Assembly: GCA_963921425.1 (NCBI GenBank)
Contig: OY992840.1
Span: 7,566,501 to 7,630,500, forward strand
DNA from: Dryas octopetala
Lineage: Eukaryota > Streptophyta > Magnoliopsida > Rosales > Rosaceae
Length of the DNA stretch: 64,000 nucleotides
Direction of reading: 5' to 3'
Numbering within the stretch: the stretch's first letter is position 1; every line of letters begins with the position of its first letter. Shown here piece after piece: positions 11,275-23,632 of this stretch. The notes below the pieces were generated by a model, which saw nothing but the letters and a program-made list of their open reading frames with translations, did no database searches and was not told where the DNA came from. A program made the position numbers and the translations under genes.

Positions 11275-14200
11275 TCCTTTCTAAATACTGAGATCAAGAT
11301 TCAGGAGGACGTGGCCAACTTGGCTTCCTCGAATAATTTGTGGAATAAATAAAAAAAGTAGAGTAGCCATTCAATTTGGACTCTCTTTTGTTTTCAATAA
11401 ATTTTGAGTCCATTTTTGGACACCACCACACCTGAGTAAAATTGAATCCATAAATTATAATCCAAAAGAGAAAGTATGCAAATAATTGAGAGAGAAAGTG
11501 AGGAACAGATTCTGTCTGAGACTCAGACTGCTATAGTATATGCCTTTATATGCCTTTTGACTATAACCCAAAAGGGCCTCCACATTACACACTATACTTA
11601 AAAGGTTAGAAATACAAATACACTCGCTTGTGCCCTCTTTTTTTTTTGTCAGAAGACTCAGAACTCATCTATCTCCTTCACTTGCTATTTTCATCCAACA
11701 AAATTGACAAAATTAAAAATACGTCCCTAAACTACAAAGATAAAATTAGTACATTTTAAAATTATATAAATCAAAATAAAACTATACCCAAATTATATAG
11801 ACCAAAAATATAATTTCGCCTAATAATAATTCCATATTCTATAAACATCTTTTTGGTCGGACATACTCTATATACTTTTTTTGGCCGGAATATTTTATAT
11901 ACACGTGTAAAATAATAATACAAAAAATAAAAAACTAAAGAGGAGAATATAGTCTATATAGATTGTTGGAGAGACCAACTTACATCTCTCTCTCTCTCTC
12001 TTTGAGTATTGATTCCAAGGTCGATGCCTTCTCTGATTTCCCTTCATATATCAGCGTCTTCCCCTCCACAATCTGCTCTCAGTTACCCATTTCGATAAAA
12101 CCCAAATTTCGCAGAGAAAGTCCTTGCAATATCGTCCACTACCCATCAACGATGACAGCTTGTGAAAACTCTGTGGACAGGTACTCTCCGATCGCCTTCT
12201 GTGCTTTGTTTGATTTCTCTTGCAACATTTATTGAATATTTGATCTGGGTTGTTCTCATATTTCATAATTTGTAGGAGTTCATGTTGTAATGCCAGTGTC
12301 AAACTTTTGTTTCATCATGTTGCTTTATATTTGTTGATTGTTAATCTTTGTATTTTTCTTATATGATTCTTTAGCTATTATTGTTTGATAATATATTACT
12401 CTGATCTTACCAATCATTTGGAAATGTCCATTGATCTGGACTTTTCGTGTTTTGTATGAATTTGCAATGCAAGTTCATGTTTTATTCTTTCTGCCTGTGA
12501 ATGTATCATTTTCGAATTGTTAATAATAATGCGATTGGTAACTTAATTTTGCTGTTCAAATCTGAACAATTTGATTATATACTGAATTATAATTTTCGTG
12601 TGATTGCTATGCCTTTTTTTTGTTTTTTTTGATACTCTGATTGTTGTGCTAGATTCTATATATTATATATACATAAGAGTGTTTGAGCACTAAAAGTACT
12701 TGAACACTCTAGTGTGCGTGTGTGTGTATGCGACATTGATCAGAACTCTGCACAATTCCTCCTGCATCAAGCTTATATGAATCAAATGTGGAACATAGAT
12801 TACTAGAAGTGACTTTATTATGGAGAAGAAACCACCCATAACCTTGCCCATATGGCCAAATCTACAAGCAGCAAACATGAACTACACATTATACTATTAC
12901 TAGTGTATAGTAGCATGCCCTCTCTTAATTCATGTGTTGGGTGGAAGTAGAATGGCAGAGTAGATGAATATTATTATTAATTTGGAAAATAATAGAAAAT
13001 AGCATTTTAAAATGTAGGAGACTGCATTTCATATCGAAGCACCCAACTAAGCTATTATGCGTCTCCTTAATACTTTATGCGTAAAACTGTTTGAAAGACA
13101 TACCTCTCTAAAGTGAGCTTTTTGTTTTTGGTTTGTTATATTTGTTTTTTAAAATTATGATTTAATTGATTTCTAATCATATTAGAGGTAAAGAATCCAA
13201 TTTTTATAAAAGGAGAATATATTAGCAAAATAGAATCATCATTGTTTCCTTTTTTCCAATTGTATTAGTAAAATACGCAGAACCAAATTGGTTGAGGATA
13301 TTAATAGACAAAATTTAAATTTTAAGTGTCATATCAAATCAATTTCTATTTGTTATGTATGAGAGTATGAGGAATCGATTATGTAGTCTGATTTCCGTGG
13401 GATTCAGTAGTGTTAGCTGTCCTGGTGAAGCAGCTCTAATTGAACAAAAACCATTTCTTTTTTTCTTTCATTATTTCTTTCTTTTTTATATATATATTCA
13501 GCTTAGTTAAACTCGTATGTCATTGTTCTCTCCTTTAATTGGTAACTTTGCATATATTATATATATTGATTGTTCTTAGAATGTTAATTTACCTGAATGC
13601 TTTACCTGCGTATTATCTTTTTCTTATTATGCCTTTGTTTCTCTTCCTGGAATGATTTTGATTGCACATCCAGTAATGTTTCTTTCTCTGCCAACTTCTT
13701 AGATTTTAGGTCTAATTTCATGTGTTGATCTATTATCTACTTTTCAATTAATACTGAGTTGTTAAGTCAGATAGCCCAATTGATGATGTTGCCACCAAAA
13801 AAAAAAAAAGGTTAACAGACTATACCTTACCTGATCAAAACATTGAATATTTTAAAAAAATAATAATAATTAAATTTCAGTCTGTACTTTATATACTACA
13901 TGGCAGGAGAGTAAGGACTTTTATATTCACAGAAGAAGGTAATATGGACTAATCTAATTCTACAAGTCATTGTTATCCCCAAGAAAAATTGTGCTGCATG
14001 ATCTTTCCTTTCATGCCAGTCAGATTATGGGTGTGTAATTTAAATGTTTCATTCTTTGTATATTACGTGAAACAGAAATGAATGTATTACATTTGTATTA
14101 TTTGGTTGTATGTTTTCTGTACTTATGACTTTTACCTTTCTTTTCCCCTCTTTTTGGTTTCTGTGGAACCAGGAAAAGTTCACTCTCTGGACTTGCTCCA

Positions 14201-15990
14201 CTTGAAGCAGTACTATTTGATATTGATGGAACTGTGTGTGATTCAGATCCAATTCACTGCCATGCGTTCCGTGTAATGCTTCAGGAGGTAAGAGTTTTCT
14301 TTTCTCCACTACCTTTCAGAAAAAAAAAAAAATAACAAAATTCTGTGACAAAAAAAAAAAAAAAGATTTGGAATTTGTCTGGTCATAATTTTACATTGTT
14401 TTAACCACATTCATATCAAACCATCAAAAGTGCAAAGGATGCTTCTACTTTTTAGTCAAAGTTGCTCATACGTTTGTATAAACTTTGTAACTGTGAACAG
14501 ATAATCATATGTACAATGAAAAAGTGCATTAGAAACAGTAATTATTTAAACAAGGAAGCTTGTAATATTGTATGAATTTTTAAAATCTTTTAACTGTAGA
14601 GAGAGGTGATTAACTGAAATGGTGCAATTAACAGATAGGTTTCAATGGAGGGGTTCCGATTACTGAGCAATTCTTTATTGAGAATATTGCTGGCAAGCAT
14701 AATGATGATATTGCCAGGATACTTTTTCCTGATGATTTCCAACGAGGCTTAAAGTTCACAGAAGAGAAGGAAGCCATGTTCCGTAGGTAAAAGCATCACC
14801 TTCTTTATACTTGGAATTTCTTCAGGTTCCCAGCTTATAATTTCCTTGATGGAAAACAGATTGGTTGCTGGACAATTGAAGCCAGTGAGTGGTCTCGATA
14901 AAGTGAGGAAATGGATCGAAGATAGTGGGTTGAAACGGGCTGCTGTTACTAATGCTCCAAAAGAAAATGCTGAACTAATGATCTCAATTCTTGGCCTCAC
15001 AGATTTTTTTCAAGCTGTTATTCTTGGGAGTGAGTGTGAGCATGCCAAGCCACACCCAGAGCCCTACTTGAAGGCTCTTGACATACTCAAGGCATCGAAA
15101 GATCACACTTTTGTGTTTGAGGTCTGCCTCTTCTTATGCCAGGTTTTGAGAAAAATAAATTTTAAGGGAACATTTGAAATTTATTATCTGTTCTGTTTTT
15201 CTTTGCTAGGATTCTGTTTCAGGGATTAAAGCTGGTGTTGCAGCTGGTATGCCCGTTGTTGGTTTGACCACCGGAAATCCAGAACACATATTAATGCAAG
15301 CAAAACCTACCTTTCTTATAAAGAATTATGAAGATCCAAAATTGTGGGCGGCATTAGAAGAGCTCGATAAGAAGGGTGGGACTGTTAGTGCTACAAATGG
15401 AGCTTAAAGCATCTATCATCTCAATCAAATGATTGGAAAATTCAATGGCAAACTAAAGGAATGATTAGCAAATTCAGTGGCAGACTCAACGGGTTACTTC
15501 AATAATTTTATTGCTACAGTATATTTTTAGTCCACCTGTAGCTGCTAATTCTGGGATATTGTTGTCTTATTTTCAACTGTTAAGTTAGTTATAAAATTTA
15601 AGTAGCTATTGATGACTATATCAATGCATACATTTGATTCTGAAATTGGAAATAAAATGTTCTGTTCACTCTAAGAAAGTGAAGGGTAGAGACATGATAT
15701 ACCAGCTTCAGAATTTTTTTTGGTATTTTTTCTTCTAGAAAAACTCACCAATTGCATGTAAATCATAGCTTTCTCATCTACATATCAAATTAAAATTCTA
15801 GTCGATCAACACTTCTCACATTTCATGTAACGAAAAAGTTAACATACTATGCAAGAAAGAATTTAACAATTTATGAATCATATTGTCAGCAAATAAAAAA
15901 CCAATTTGTGAGATATAGTACCATAAAATTTTATTATATGTATAAACATGTAAGTAATTATAAAATATAATTACATATACAAGAAGACTA
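11275..15990 (+). repeat. Tandem duplication unit 2 (SGPP gene plus flanks)
   Basis: Direct repeat of 5873-10652. Compared with unit 1 it carries a roughly 55-bp extra segment near 11515-11580 upstream of the gene and a (TC)n expansion at 11985-12002 in the 5' leader. Confidence 0.95.
12152..15407 (+). CDS. SGPP: HAD-family sugar phosphatase, SGPP-like, copy 2
   Basis: Exons are 12152-12180, 14173-14287, 14635-14786, 14860-15121 and 15210-15407. Every exon length matches copy 1 and the product is again 251 aa. All catalytic HAD residues (D26, D28, T129, K162, E186-D187) are intact. Relative to copy 1 the protein differs at only a few places: N18 to A, the cap segment H38-C-H-A-F-R43 instead of HRQAFC, Y65 to F, S68 to A, L90 to F, and R121 to S. 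The A-F-R form is the usual one for this family, so copy 2 looks the more canonical enzyme at the cap site. Promoter and introns are duplicated along with the gene, so similar expression is likely. Confidence 0.93.
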
Positions 15991-16084
15991 ATATATACTA
16001 CTAACAAATGCAAAAAGCATTATTATACGATTTTCTACTATTTTATAATTAAGCCGTAACACATGTGGTGTAACCAATCAACGT

Positions 16085-16462
16085 GGATCCATGATACTAT
16101 ATTTTTTACACAATTTTGACACAAGTTTTCAATAGGACCTATTCTATATATGATTTTAATGATCTAAACCGTCTATTTGTTAGGTCTTAATTAAAAAATC
16201 ATTCTTACAAAAAATTTGGTAAATTAAAAATCATTTACCTACAAAGATTAAATGGTCAACATTTCAAGTGTTTATTTTATTGACTAATATTGACCATTTA
16301 ATCTTTGTAGGTAAATATTTTTCGATTTATCTGATTTTTTGCATGCATGATCTTTTAATAGAGAAAAAAAAAAATAGTTCGGATCGTTAAAATCCTATAT
16401 AGAATAAATTCCATTAAAAATTTGTGTCAAAACTTGTGTAATAAATATGGTGCCACGGATCT
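16085..16462. repeat. Foldback MITE with long inverted arms
   Basis: Left and right halves are inverted copies over about 180 bp: both arms carry ggatc..tgatactata, acacaagttttgacaca-like and aaagattaaatggtcaa blocks. No coding content. It lies in the roughly 2.2-kb gene-free stretch between SGPP copy 2 and the dioxygenase gene; the rest of that stretch shows no supported gene. Confidence 0.75.
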
Positions 16463-17055
16463 GCCTCATGTTTGTGTATGCTTTGATATAAAACTAAATA
16501 CAGTAAAAAGAGCAATACAAGAAATGGCGTCGCATACAACAATTTTGAAAATAACAGCAATCCCACATGGAAGACATGCACAGGGATGACAGGCAAAAAT
16601 GGTAACTCAACAGCTTTGGTTTTTGGTAGACAGGTAGAGGATAATGGGCATGCATGGTATTTTTGGTTCAGGATAAAGGCCAAAATTGAAAATTGTCCTA
16701 TAGCTCGAGGCTCACGAGGAAAAACCTTCTCCCTCCCCAACTCAACAGCTTTTTAGAACAAAAACAATAACGAACACGTTTTAAACCCTCAACACCAGTA
16801 TTTAATATATTATATATGTCTCTTTTGCTCTCTTCGTTGCTTCGCATGTTGTTTTCATGGCAAAGGTTCAGAGTGGAAATTAAGTAAGGTAGGCTCTCTG
16901 ACCACCACTCCCTCCCTCTCATTGTTCTGCATATATATTACACAAAAATTAAATGAATCAATTTTCTCTTATCTTCTTTAATCGATCTGGCTGGTGGGTA
17001 TTTTGCAGCTAATTGATTCAGAAACTACACGTACGTAAGCCGCTACCAGTGAGTA

Positions 17056-17133
17056 AGCCTTTCAAGATTATGTTTGTTAATTATTATTTTTTTTTTTGGC
17101 TTCATTTCATTCAGCCTTTCAAGATTATGTTTG
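17056..17133 (-). mobile_element. Micro-retroinsertion (36 bp) with 21-bp TSD
   Basis: A 21-bp sequence starting agcctttcaagatt at 17056-17076 is repeated perfectly at 17113-17133. The 36 bases between contain a 13-base T run followed by ggcttcatttcatt. On the minus strand this reads as a short tail ending in AAGCC plus poly(A). Confidence 0.75.
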
Positions 17134-17774
17134 CTATTTTTACTGTAGTATTTGTTTAAATGTTGGAAAATTTAATTTTTTTCTTGCTTTCAGTACAAGG
17201 CTCTGAATCCTGTAGTTGTGATTTGTGAAATCAATTACTGAATCAGGGAATTAAGCTTTAAGATTAAATTCGATGAACCCATAATTTGGTTCCTTTTCTA
17301 TTCTATCTTTCATGTTATATATACTCTCTTCTTGCTAGGTTGGCATTTTTCTTTACTTTACTCTCTCTACTTTGTTCTTTTTATAGGGTTATGATCCTTT
17401 AGTGTACGTTTTTGGTAATTTTCTTTGATGAATTTCGCTGATAAATGCTCTACAACAAAATCACATGTTCAGTAACTACAACTTAGATGCTCTCTATATC
17501 ATGTGAGAAAGAATCAAAGAAGGGATAGACTGATAATTAAATGGGAAGAAAACTTTATATTATTAAATGAAGCCTAATTAATTAATCACACCAAAACCAG
17601 ATGAGAGAGATCAGGGCATGGAGCTAGCTCTAGTTATTGCGGGTGAGGGTGAGGGAGCTCTTACACCAGAGCTCTTGCAATTGATGAGAGTTCATATGGG
17701 CCTCGATGGGGTTAGTTCAAATGGTTTGATTCATAAGGGAAGTAGAGAGTACATGTTGCACTTCTTGAAATCTT

Positions 17775-18060
17775 TAAGGTAGTGTTGGGTTTGTAATGGC
17801 CTTTGGTATTTGTATCTCCCAAACCAAAGTCCACCAAATTTCATCAATTAATTCACCAAATCTCATCAATTAATGAATTCCATTAAAATCAAAGACTTTT
17901 TGAATGCCACAAGATTTTGATAGATCTGATTTAAATTCTAATTGAATACACCATCATATTTTGATGGATTCTTTTTAAAATCCAAATTAAATACATCTTA
18001 ATTTTTGAAATCTTTTAACTTAATTCTTTTAAAAGTCAGATTGAATACACCTAAATGCAT
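17775..18060. repeat. MITE-like AT-rich segment
   Basis: The segment holds several alternating-orientation copies of aatacacc/ggtgtatt-type and attaattcaccaaat-type words, ending just upstream of the dioxygenase promoter. No exact terminal repeat could be fixed, so this is only a probable element. Confidence 0.35.
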
Positions 18061-18128
18061 TAATTACAGTTGTTATGAGATTAAATGCATGCATGCATGC
18101 CCTATTATTTAAATCATTTGGCTATATC

Positions 18129-18138
18129 TATATATACA
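18129..18138 (+). promoter_or_regulatory. Candidate TATA box of the dioxygenase gene
   Basis: A ctatatata motif lies about 110 bp before the start codon at 18247. It is the only TATA-like element at a plausible distance, though AT richness makes chance matches common. Confidence 0.4.
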
Positions 18139-18246
18139 TATATGCACAAGCACAAGCACAACAACTGTATTTTGGGTATACACATATCTTGCATTATTTT
18201 ATCCTTGCAGCCCTCAAAACCTCCTACACATTTTAAGAAGAAAAAG

Positions 18247-19437
18247 ATGTCGACCAATACCAAAACAGAGGCCAAAATTCCAGTGGTGGATTTCTCTGAT
18301 GAGGACTGCTGGAAGCCAGGGACAAGTTGTTGGGTCTCAGCACGCAAACAGGTTTGCCAGGCACTTGAAGAAGTTGGTTGTTTCATGGCAAACCTATCCA
18401 ACAAGGTTTCTTTGGAGCTTCACAACACCATCTTTGGCACATTGGAGGAGTTGTTTGATTTCTCCACCCAAATCAAAATGCAAGATGATTCCGGAAAGCC
18501 AAAGCTTAGTGCCTATATGACTATGAATTCCGCCCAGGAAACCTTGGGGATCGAACATCCCAAAAACCTGGAACAAATTCAGAAATTCATACACCACTTT
18601 TGGCCTAATGGAAATGATCAATTTTGGTATGATTTATTCTACATTTTGCGTATGATTCATCATGCATGCTTAACATCTTGATTCACTTTTACAATACTAT
18701 TAATTTGTTCTTAATTTGTTGCCTTGTTGGACAGTGAGAGTATTGATGTGTATGCAAAAGTGATGGCAGAACTAAATCAACTTGTGACAAAAATGGTGTT
18801 TGAAAACTACGGTGTGGAGAAGTACCATGATGATCATGTTCAATCAACTATTTACAATCTCCGATTTAATAAGTACAAAGAACGCAAGAATGCAGGAATT
18901 GATCTGGGACTAACCAGTCATACAGACAAGACCTTTTCCACCATACTTCATCAAAATCATGTCAATGGTTTGGAGATAAATACAAAGGACGATGAGTGGA
19001 TAATGCTTGGTCCTTTGCCTTCATATTTCATATTCGTAGCAGGTGATGTATTTCAGGTATGCCATTAAAATTAGTATTTTGAAAGCATAAAATATGTGGA
19101 CGGGATTTTATAGCAATCAGTTATAAATACTTTATATTGCAAAAACACTTTAAATTAATCTTAACGAAAATGTTTTTGCATTCTTTTCTTGGCCAAGGTT
19201 TGGAGCAACGACAGGATACGACCTTGTAAACATAGAGTCCGCTTGAGAGATAATGATATAAGATACTCGTTCGGACTATTTTCCCTCAAAAAAGGGGTGA
19301 CACAAATACCCAACGAGCTCGTGGACAAGAACCACCCCTTACGGTATAAGCCATTGAATCATATGGAATATTTTACAGCACGAAAATCCAATATCCGTGA
19401 AACTGAGTATGCTATCAAGGAATATTGTGGTATTTAA
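18247..19437 (+). CDS. 2-oxoglutarate/Fe(II) dioxygenase, AOP-like
   Basis: Exons are 18247-18626, 18735-19056 and 19198-19437, with GT-AG introns, giving 313 aa. It belongs to the 2OG-Fe(II) oxygenase superfamily and most resembles the AOP group of probable 2-oxoglutarate-dependent dioxygenases. The iron ligands are H189 and D191 (SHTDK) and H246 (CKHRV); the 2OG-binding pair is R256 and S258 (RYSFGLFS). The N-terminal segment KIPVVDFSDE is the usual DIOX_N start, and the C-terminal QIPNELVDKNHPLRYKP block is typical of AOP proteins. Length and three-exon structure fit the family. In Arabidopsis, AOP2/AOP3 act on glucosinolates; in plants without glucosinolates the substrate is unknown and none is claimed here. 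It is cytosolic by lack of a targeting signal. No break or missing catalytic residue is seen. Confidence 0.92.
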
Positions 19438-19869
19438 TTTTTCTTGGTCCAAGGCTAGCTCCAAGCTAATCACTCTTTTATGTTTTTTTTTTCCCTTTCT
19501 TCTTTCCCTTTATGTTTTTTTCTCTTTAATTTGAAATAGAGGAATTCAAATTTGGGACCTCTTTAACATATATTGCGAAAAAAAAGCCACTAGTCTATTT
19601 GCTAGTTGATTTTTCCTTTCGCTCTTTAATAAACATTTCGTGTACTTTTTTATTCCGAATAAGTTGATGTGATAGCTTGGTTAATTACCTGTTTGAGATA
19701 TCAAGGGCATGTTGCCTACAAGATGTTGTGGAAAATATGTAAGTCTTTTTATTTAAGATATGTGATGGCTTGGTTAATTAATTACCCTAAACATGATGCA
19801 TGTATATTTTTTTTGGTGTGTTGTTTCACATTGGAAATATATAATAGTGGTTTATAAGGAGTTTGACCT

Positions 19870-20235
19870 CTCCATCCAAAAGAATAAGGCCATTTCATTT
19901 CGACAAAAGACCCACGCCCAAATTCCATAGCTTTGGGTCCGCTATCCCGATCATGATTTTCCTATCCCCAAAGGAAAAGGTCCTTCCCTTTTGGCCGATT
20001 GTGGGCAAGGAGAGATTCGAACCTTCGACACCGTAGTTCGTGGCCACATGCTCTAATCCTCTAAGCTACAGGCCTTATCCCGTCTCCACTGGATCTGTTC
20101 CCGAAAGTACCCTAAAAAAAAGGAACCTTTCCTCTTCCCAGCTGTTTCCGGTTAAAAAGATGTGAAAGCGCCTTTCTCTCTATATAAGAACAGTGTGTTC
20201 CGAGGTGTGAAGACTATTTGGTTTAGGGTTAAATG
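19870..20235 (-). other. Nuclear copy of chloroplast DNA (NUPT), trnR-ACG region
   Basis: Read on the minus strand the segment contains a decayed trnR-ACG followed by sequence recognisable as the chloroplast spacer towards trnN (blocks such as atcatgatcgggatagcg and cccaaagctatgg). On its other side is sequence like the spacer towards rrn5 (gtgttccgaggtgtgaag at 20197-20214). The mutations seen in the tRNA are largely C-to-T/G-to-A changes, as expected for methylated, non-functional plastid DNA in the nucleus. Flanking 19438-19870 and 20236-20930 show no gene. Confidence 0.85.
20002..20075 (-). pseudogene. trnR-ACG: Chloroplast-derived tRNA-Arg(ACG) pseudogene
   Basis: The 74-nt cloverleaf order is still visible: TAGCTTAGAGGATTAGAG for the D arm, an ACG anticodon in a CCACGAAC loop, and GGTTCGAATCTC for the T arm. 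Relative to the plastid gene as remembered, the acceptor stem begins AGGCCTG instead of a G-rich end and several stem pairs are broken. It is embedded in plastid spacer sequence, so it is a transferred relic, not a nuclear tRNA gene. Confidence 0.85.
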
Positions 20236-20938
20236 CTCTAATTTCCTTCATAAGTATGTACTGGTGTTTTTTTTTTTTTTCCTTTGTCTACCAAACAACA
20301 AAATATGTAAAGCAAATGTTAAATTTCACAATAGTCCTTGTAATTTGCACTATATTTCAATATTAGTAGCGTAGTTCAAACTTTTTTAATTGTACCCTTA
20401 TGGTTAAGTCTGTTATCAACTCTTAGTCCAAATTGAACACTCCATCCAAATTCTATTTTATTAGACGTACATGTGCGCATCACATGAAGGGGTAAATGGG
20501 TCATTTCAAGCCGTTGACCATTCATTGACCTAAGATATATGCTTTGTCTCTACACGCCTTGCATTTTCTATTCTCACTTTATTAGAAACTCGTAAGAAGC
20601 ATAAATTTGATAAATCCACACGTACGAAACTTTGCATTCACGGGCCTTGGAGTCTTGGAGACCAAGGCATAAGGATACAGACACCCAAACAAATACAAAA
20701 AGACATATAAATAGATATAAGGTGGTTACTGACTCAAAAGACAGCACATCACGTAGTTCAAAAAAAGAAAATCATCAGATTAATTGGATGGTTCATTCCT
20801 AGAGGCTCTTGGGGCATTTATATTTCAGACTTACACTGAACATCTTGTGGAGCTAGCATTGGTATGTTGTACTCAAAACCCAAATTTCAATTAAATAAGT
20901 TTCACATCTTAAACCAATTAATCTCACAGTATTGACCA

Positions 20939-21631
20939 TGTTGATGCTAAAAAATGATAAAGCAGTCAACGTCGAGTCAAATCACGTAGACCCGTTGACC
21001 TACCACTGAGTGGATGACACGTCGAAGTGGGGTATGAACGAGTAGCTGGGTCCGACTAATGAATAGTGGAGAAAGAATGATATCTAAAGCACCCTGCGCA
21101 AGTACACAAAAGTGAGCGGGAAGGGCACCGGTGTAGTACCGGTCGAACCTCCTTTGACGCTTAAGTCAGTGTTCAGAGAATCTGTGAGCAGAGTGAGTGA
21201 ATAGTATAGTATTGATTGAATGTTCTTTTGTGACAAGAAAGTACCTCTTTTATAGTACTTTTGAAAAAGTGTCAACCAATCCGGTGATGACATGTGTCCC
21301 TTGTAACGACTCGCACTGTAGGAGCGCCACGTGTCACCTGTTTCGAGGATCCGAATGAGTTGACACGGGTCGGGGCCTAGAAGGCTGGAGCTTTGGAGGC
21401 CAGAGCCTATGAGGCCGAAGCCTAAGGAGCTAGGCCGGAACTTAGGAGGTCAGCGCCTATGAGGCCGGAGCCTAGGAGCCCAGGAAGGGGCTTAGTCTTT
21501 GGGCCTAGGAAGTCGGTGCCTAGGAGCCCAGGAGCCTGGGAGGGGCTTATCCTTTGGGCCTAGGCCCAAACGACATAATGTTAAGCCTTATGTGACTTGT
21601 CATTATGCCCAGATCATTAGTCATACGAACA
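20939..21631 (-). mobile_element. Solo LTR with perfect 5-bp TSD
   Basis: The 693-bp element starts TGTTGATG and ends CGAACA (TG...CA) and is flanked by GACCA at 20934-20938 and 21632-21636. On the minus strand it contains a TATA-like tactataaaagag, followed about 30-200 bp later by sequence typical of an LTR R-U5 region, so transcription would run on the minus strand. No internal retrotransposon domain or second LTR is present, which fits LTR-LTR recombination. Confidence 0.9.
21365..21560. repeat. Degenerate minisatellite inside the solo LTR (U3)
   Basis: About nine imperfect units of a roughly 20-bp word of the type gaggccggagcctaggagc occur here, giving a locally GC-rich patch in AT-rich surroundings. 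In the minus-strand orientation of the LTR this lies upstream of its TATA box, that is, in U3. Confidence 0.8.
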
Positions 21632-21639
21632 GACCATAT

Positions 21640-23632
21640 TAATATATAGCACATGATGAAGAACTTCAAATAATATCTCTCTAGACATAAGGAAGGAAAT
21701 TGGAACATTGAATCCAAAATTAATTGGCAGTAGATGTATAAAGAAATCTATCACCTTATAAATCATTACATAAGGTCTCACAATTCTGATGTGAGATTTC
21801 ACTCTCAACATAAACAAATCTCTTCACAACCATCATCATTCCAAAAAGCAGCCCTACTCTTCACAAAATGAACAAAGAAAACCCAACAACAAATTTGTGA
21901 AAATGTGGAGTGTTGTCATATTTTGAAAAATTATAGCTTTGCATAAGTGTTTATAATAGTCTTTGACCTTTTCACCCGTTGCCAATTATTTTTGGGTTGA
22001 ATGCCTATATATCTCTTCATGGTATCAGTGCCAGGTTCTCATATGTATTGTTCGCGTGTTTGGCTTAGAATGAAATCACACAGGAAATGGCATGTGGGAG
22101 GACCAAATTAACTTGTAGCAACCTCGCATCGTGTAAACCGCTTCTAGGCACTAATAACTTGAGCAAATTTACTCATATTTATTTTTCAATTGGGCTACTA
22201 ATCTGGATTGTTGTGTTTTGGATTAGGTTACAAACTTTCTTTTCAATTTGGCCCAAATGGTATTTAAACTAAAAACTACTTATATTTTAGTAGTTAAGCT
22301 GAAAATTTATTAAAATTTGATATGTAAATAAATTAACCTTAATATTGTTGCTCTTCTCTCAAATCTCAATCAAAACTATAATATGTAATATGTTTCTTTA
22401 GCTTACCGTTTTTTTTGGCATAACCATTTAATTTTCATACTCATGTACTAACCTAGATAAAATTGCAGAGCCATTACTTGAAGTTGTATGTTTGGATGAA
22501 CCAAACCTAGTAGTAGTTGAATATAAACATTGTAATCAGTAATTTTGAATCTCAAAACAAAAGAAGAATGACTTTTCAATGTAAATTTAAAACTTCAAAT
22601 TTGCCCTCTTTTTTGGGGGCTGATTCTAAAAGGACCCTAATTATTTCTTTTCAAAGCCTACACAAGTTTTTATCCATGATTATTCGAACTTTACCCTCAA
22701 TAATTTGAAAAAAAAAAAAAAAAAAAAAAAAACCTAACCTAGCAGTCCCCCAACCCGACTCCCCTCCTCCCTCCCTCAACCCGACTCCCCTCCTCCCTCC
22801 TTTCTGCCCACCCACCATCAGCCGACAACTCTCTCTCTCGATCTACAAGGTTGAAGGTGGATCGTGGCAGGAGGAGCCGTCGACTGGGTGGGTCAATAGG
22901 AGGGAGGGGAGGGTGGTGGGATGGGGCATAGATGATCTAGGTTTTTTTTTTTTTAATGTTATTCCATTGGTTTTTCTAATTATATTTTTAAAGTTTGATA
23001 AGTTTTTATTGAGCAAATTATATGTCAGTACCTCAATTATACTCCATTTTTCAACTTATCAACGAGAATTTTGAAATTTAAAACACTGGTTAAGTCCTTG
23101 CTCTTCGAACTTTCAAAGGCATTATTACCCTATAAAATGAGCATATGAGTAGAGTAGTTGTCCATTTAATTACCAAGATTTTTCAGACATTGCAGAAATT
23201 GCAGAAATTTTCCCTCTATTTTCAAAAAGTAGACTTCCATCAACAAGATATAATGTTGATAAAGGTGCTATTGTGTCCCCATTCGGCAGACCCTATTCTC
23301 ACCAATGCCCTTTAAGAAACAGAAACGTGACTATGGCCATGGCTATCAATAAGGTATACGCATGCCCTTTTATAAGGTGTTAAACCTTATACACAACTCC
23401 GAGGGTGGTCTGAAGCAAACACGCATCAAAACTAGTTTTGTCATTTCTCTGGACCTTGGTATTAGTTTATCATAGTTTGTTCTGCTTGTTCACCAGATCC
23501 CAAAACCTTGATCACAACTTTTTGGAAATCATTAAAGACCATCAGAAACAGCTATACAAAGAGCCTTAATATGCATTCATGTTTACTTATCCAAAAAAAT
23601 AAAAAACCATAGAAAAGTATTCATGGTTAATT
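21640..23632. other. Gene-free stretch with a GC-rich foldback
   Basis: No supported gene. Around 22707-22963 a 23-base A run plus cctaacctag faces ctaggt plus a 12-base T run, and the interior has C-rich (tcccctcctccctcc, tandemly doubled) and G-rich (ggagggaggggaggg) halves, so it can fold back on itself. It is probably a degenerate non-autonomous element. Confidence 0.5.

Noticed and set aside
16414-16922. Possible gene between 16.4 and 16.9 kb (open frames of 108 and 74 residues, a short ATGGCAAAGG frame near 16857)
   Set aside because: One frame overlaps the MITE arm, the others lack a domain or convincing splice partners, and the ATG frame stops after a few codons.
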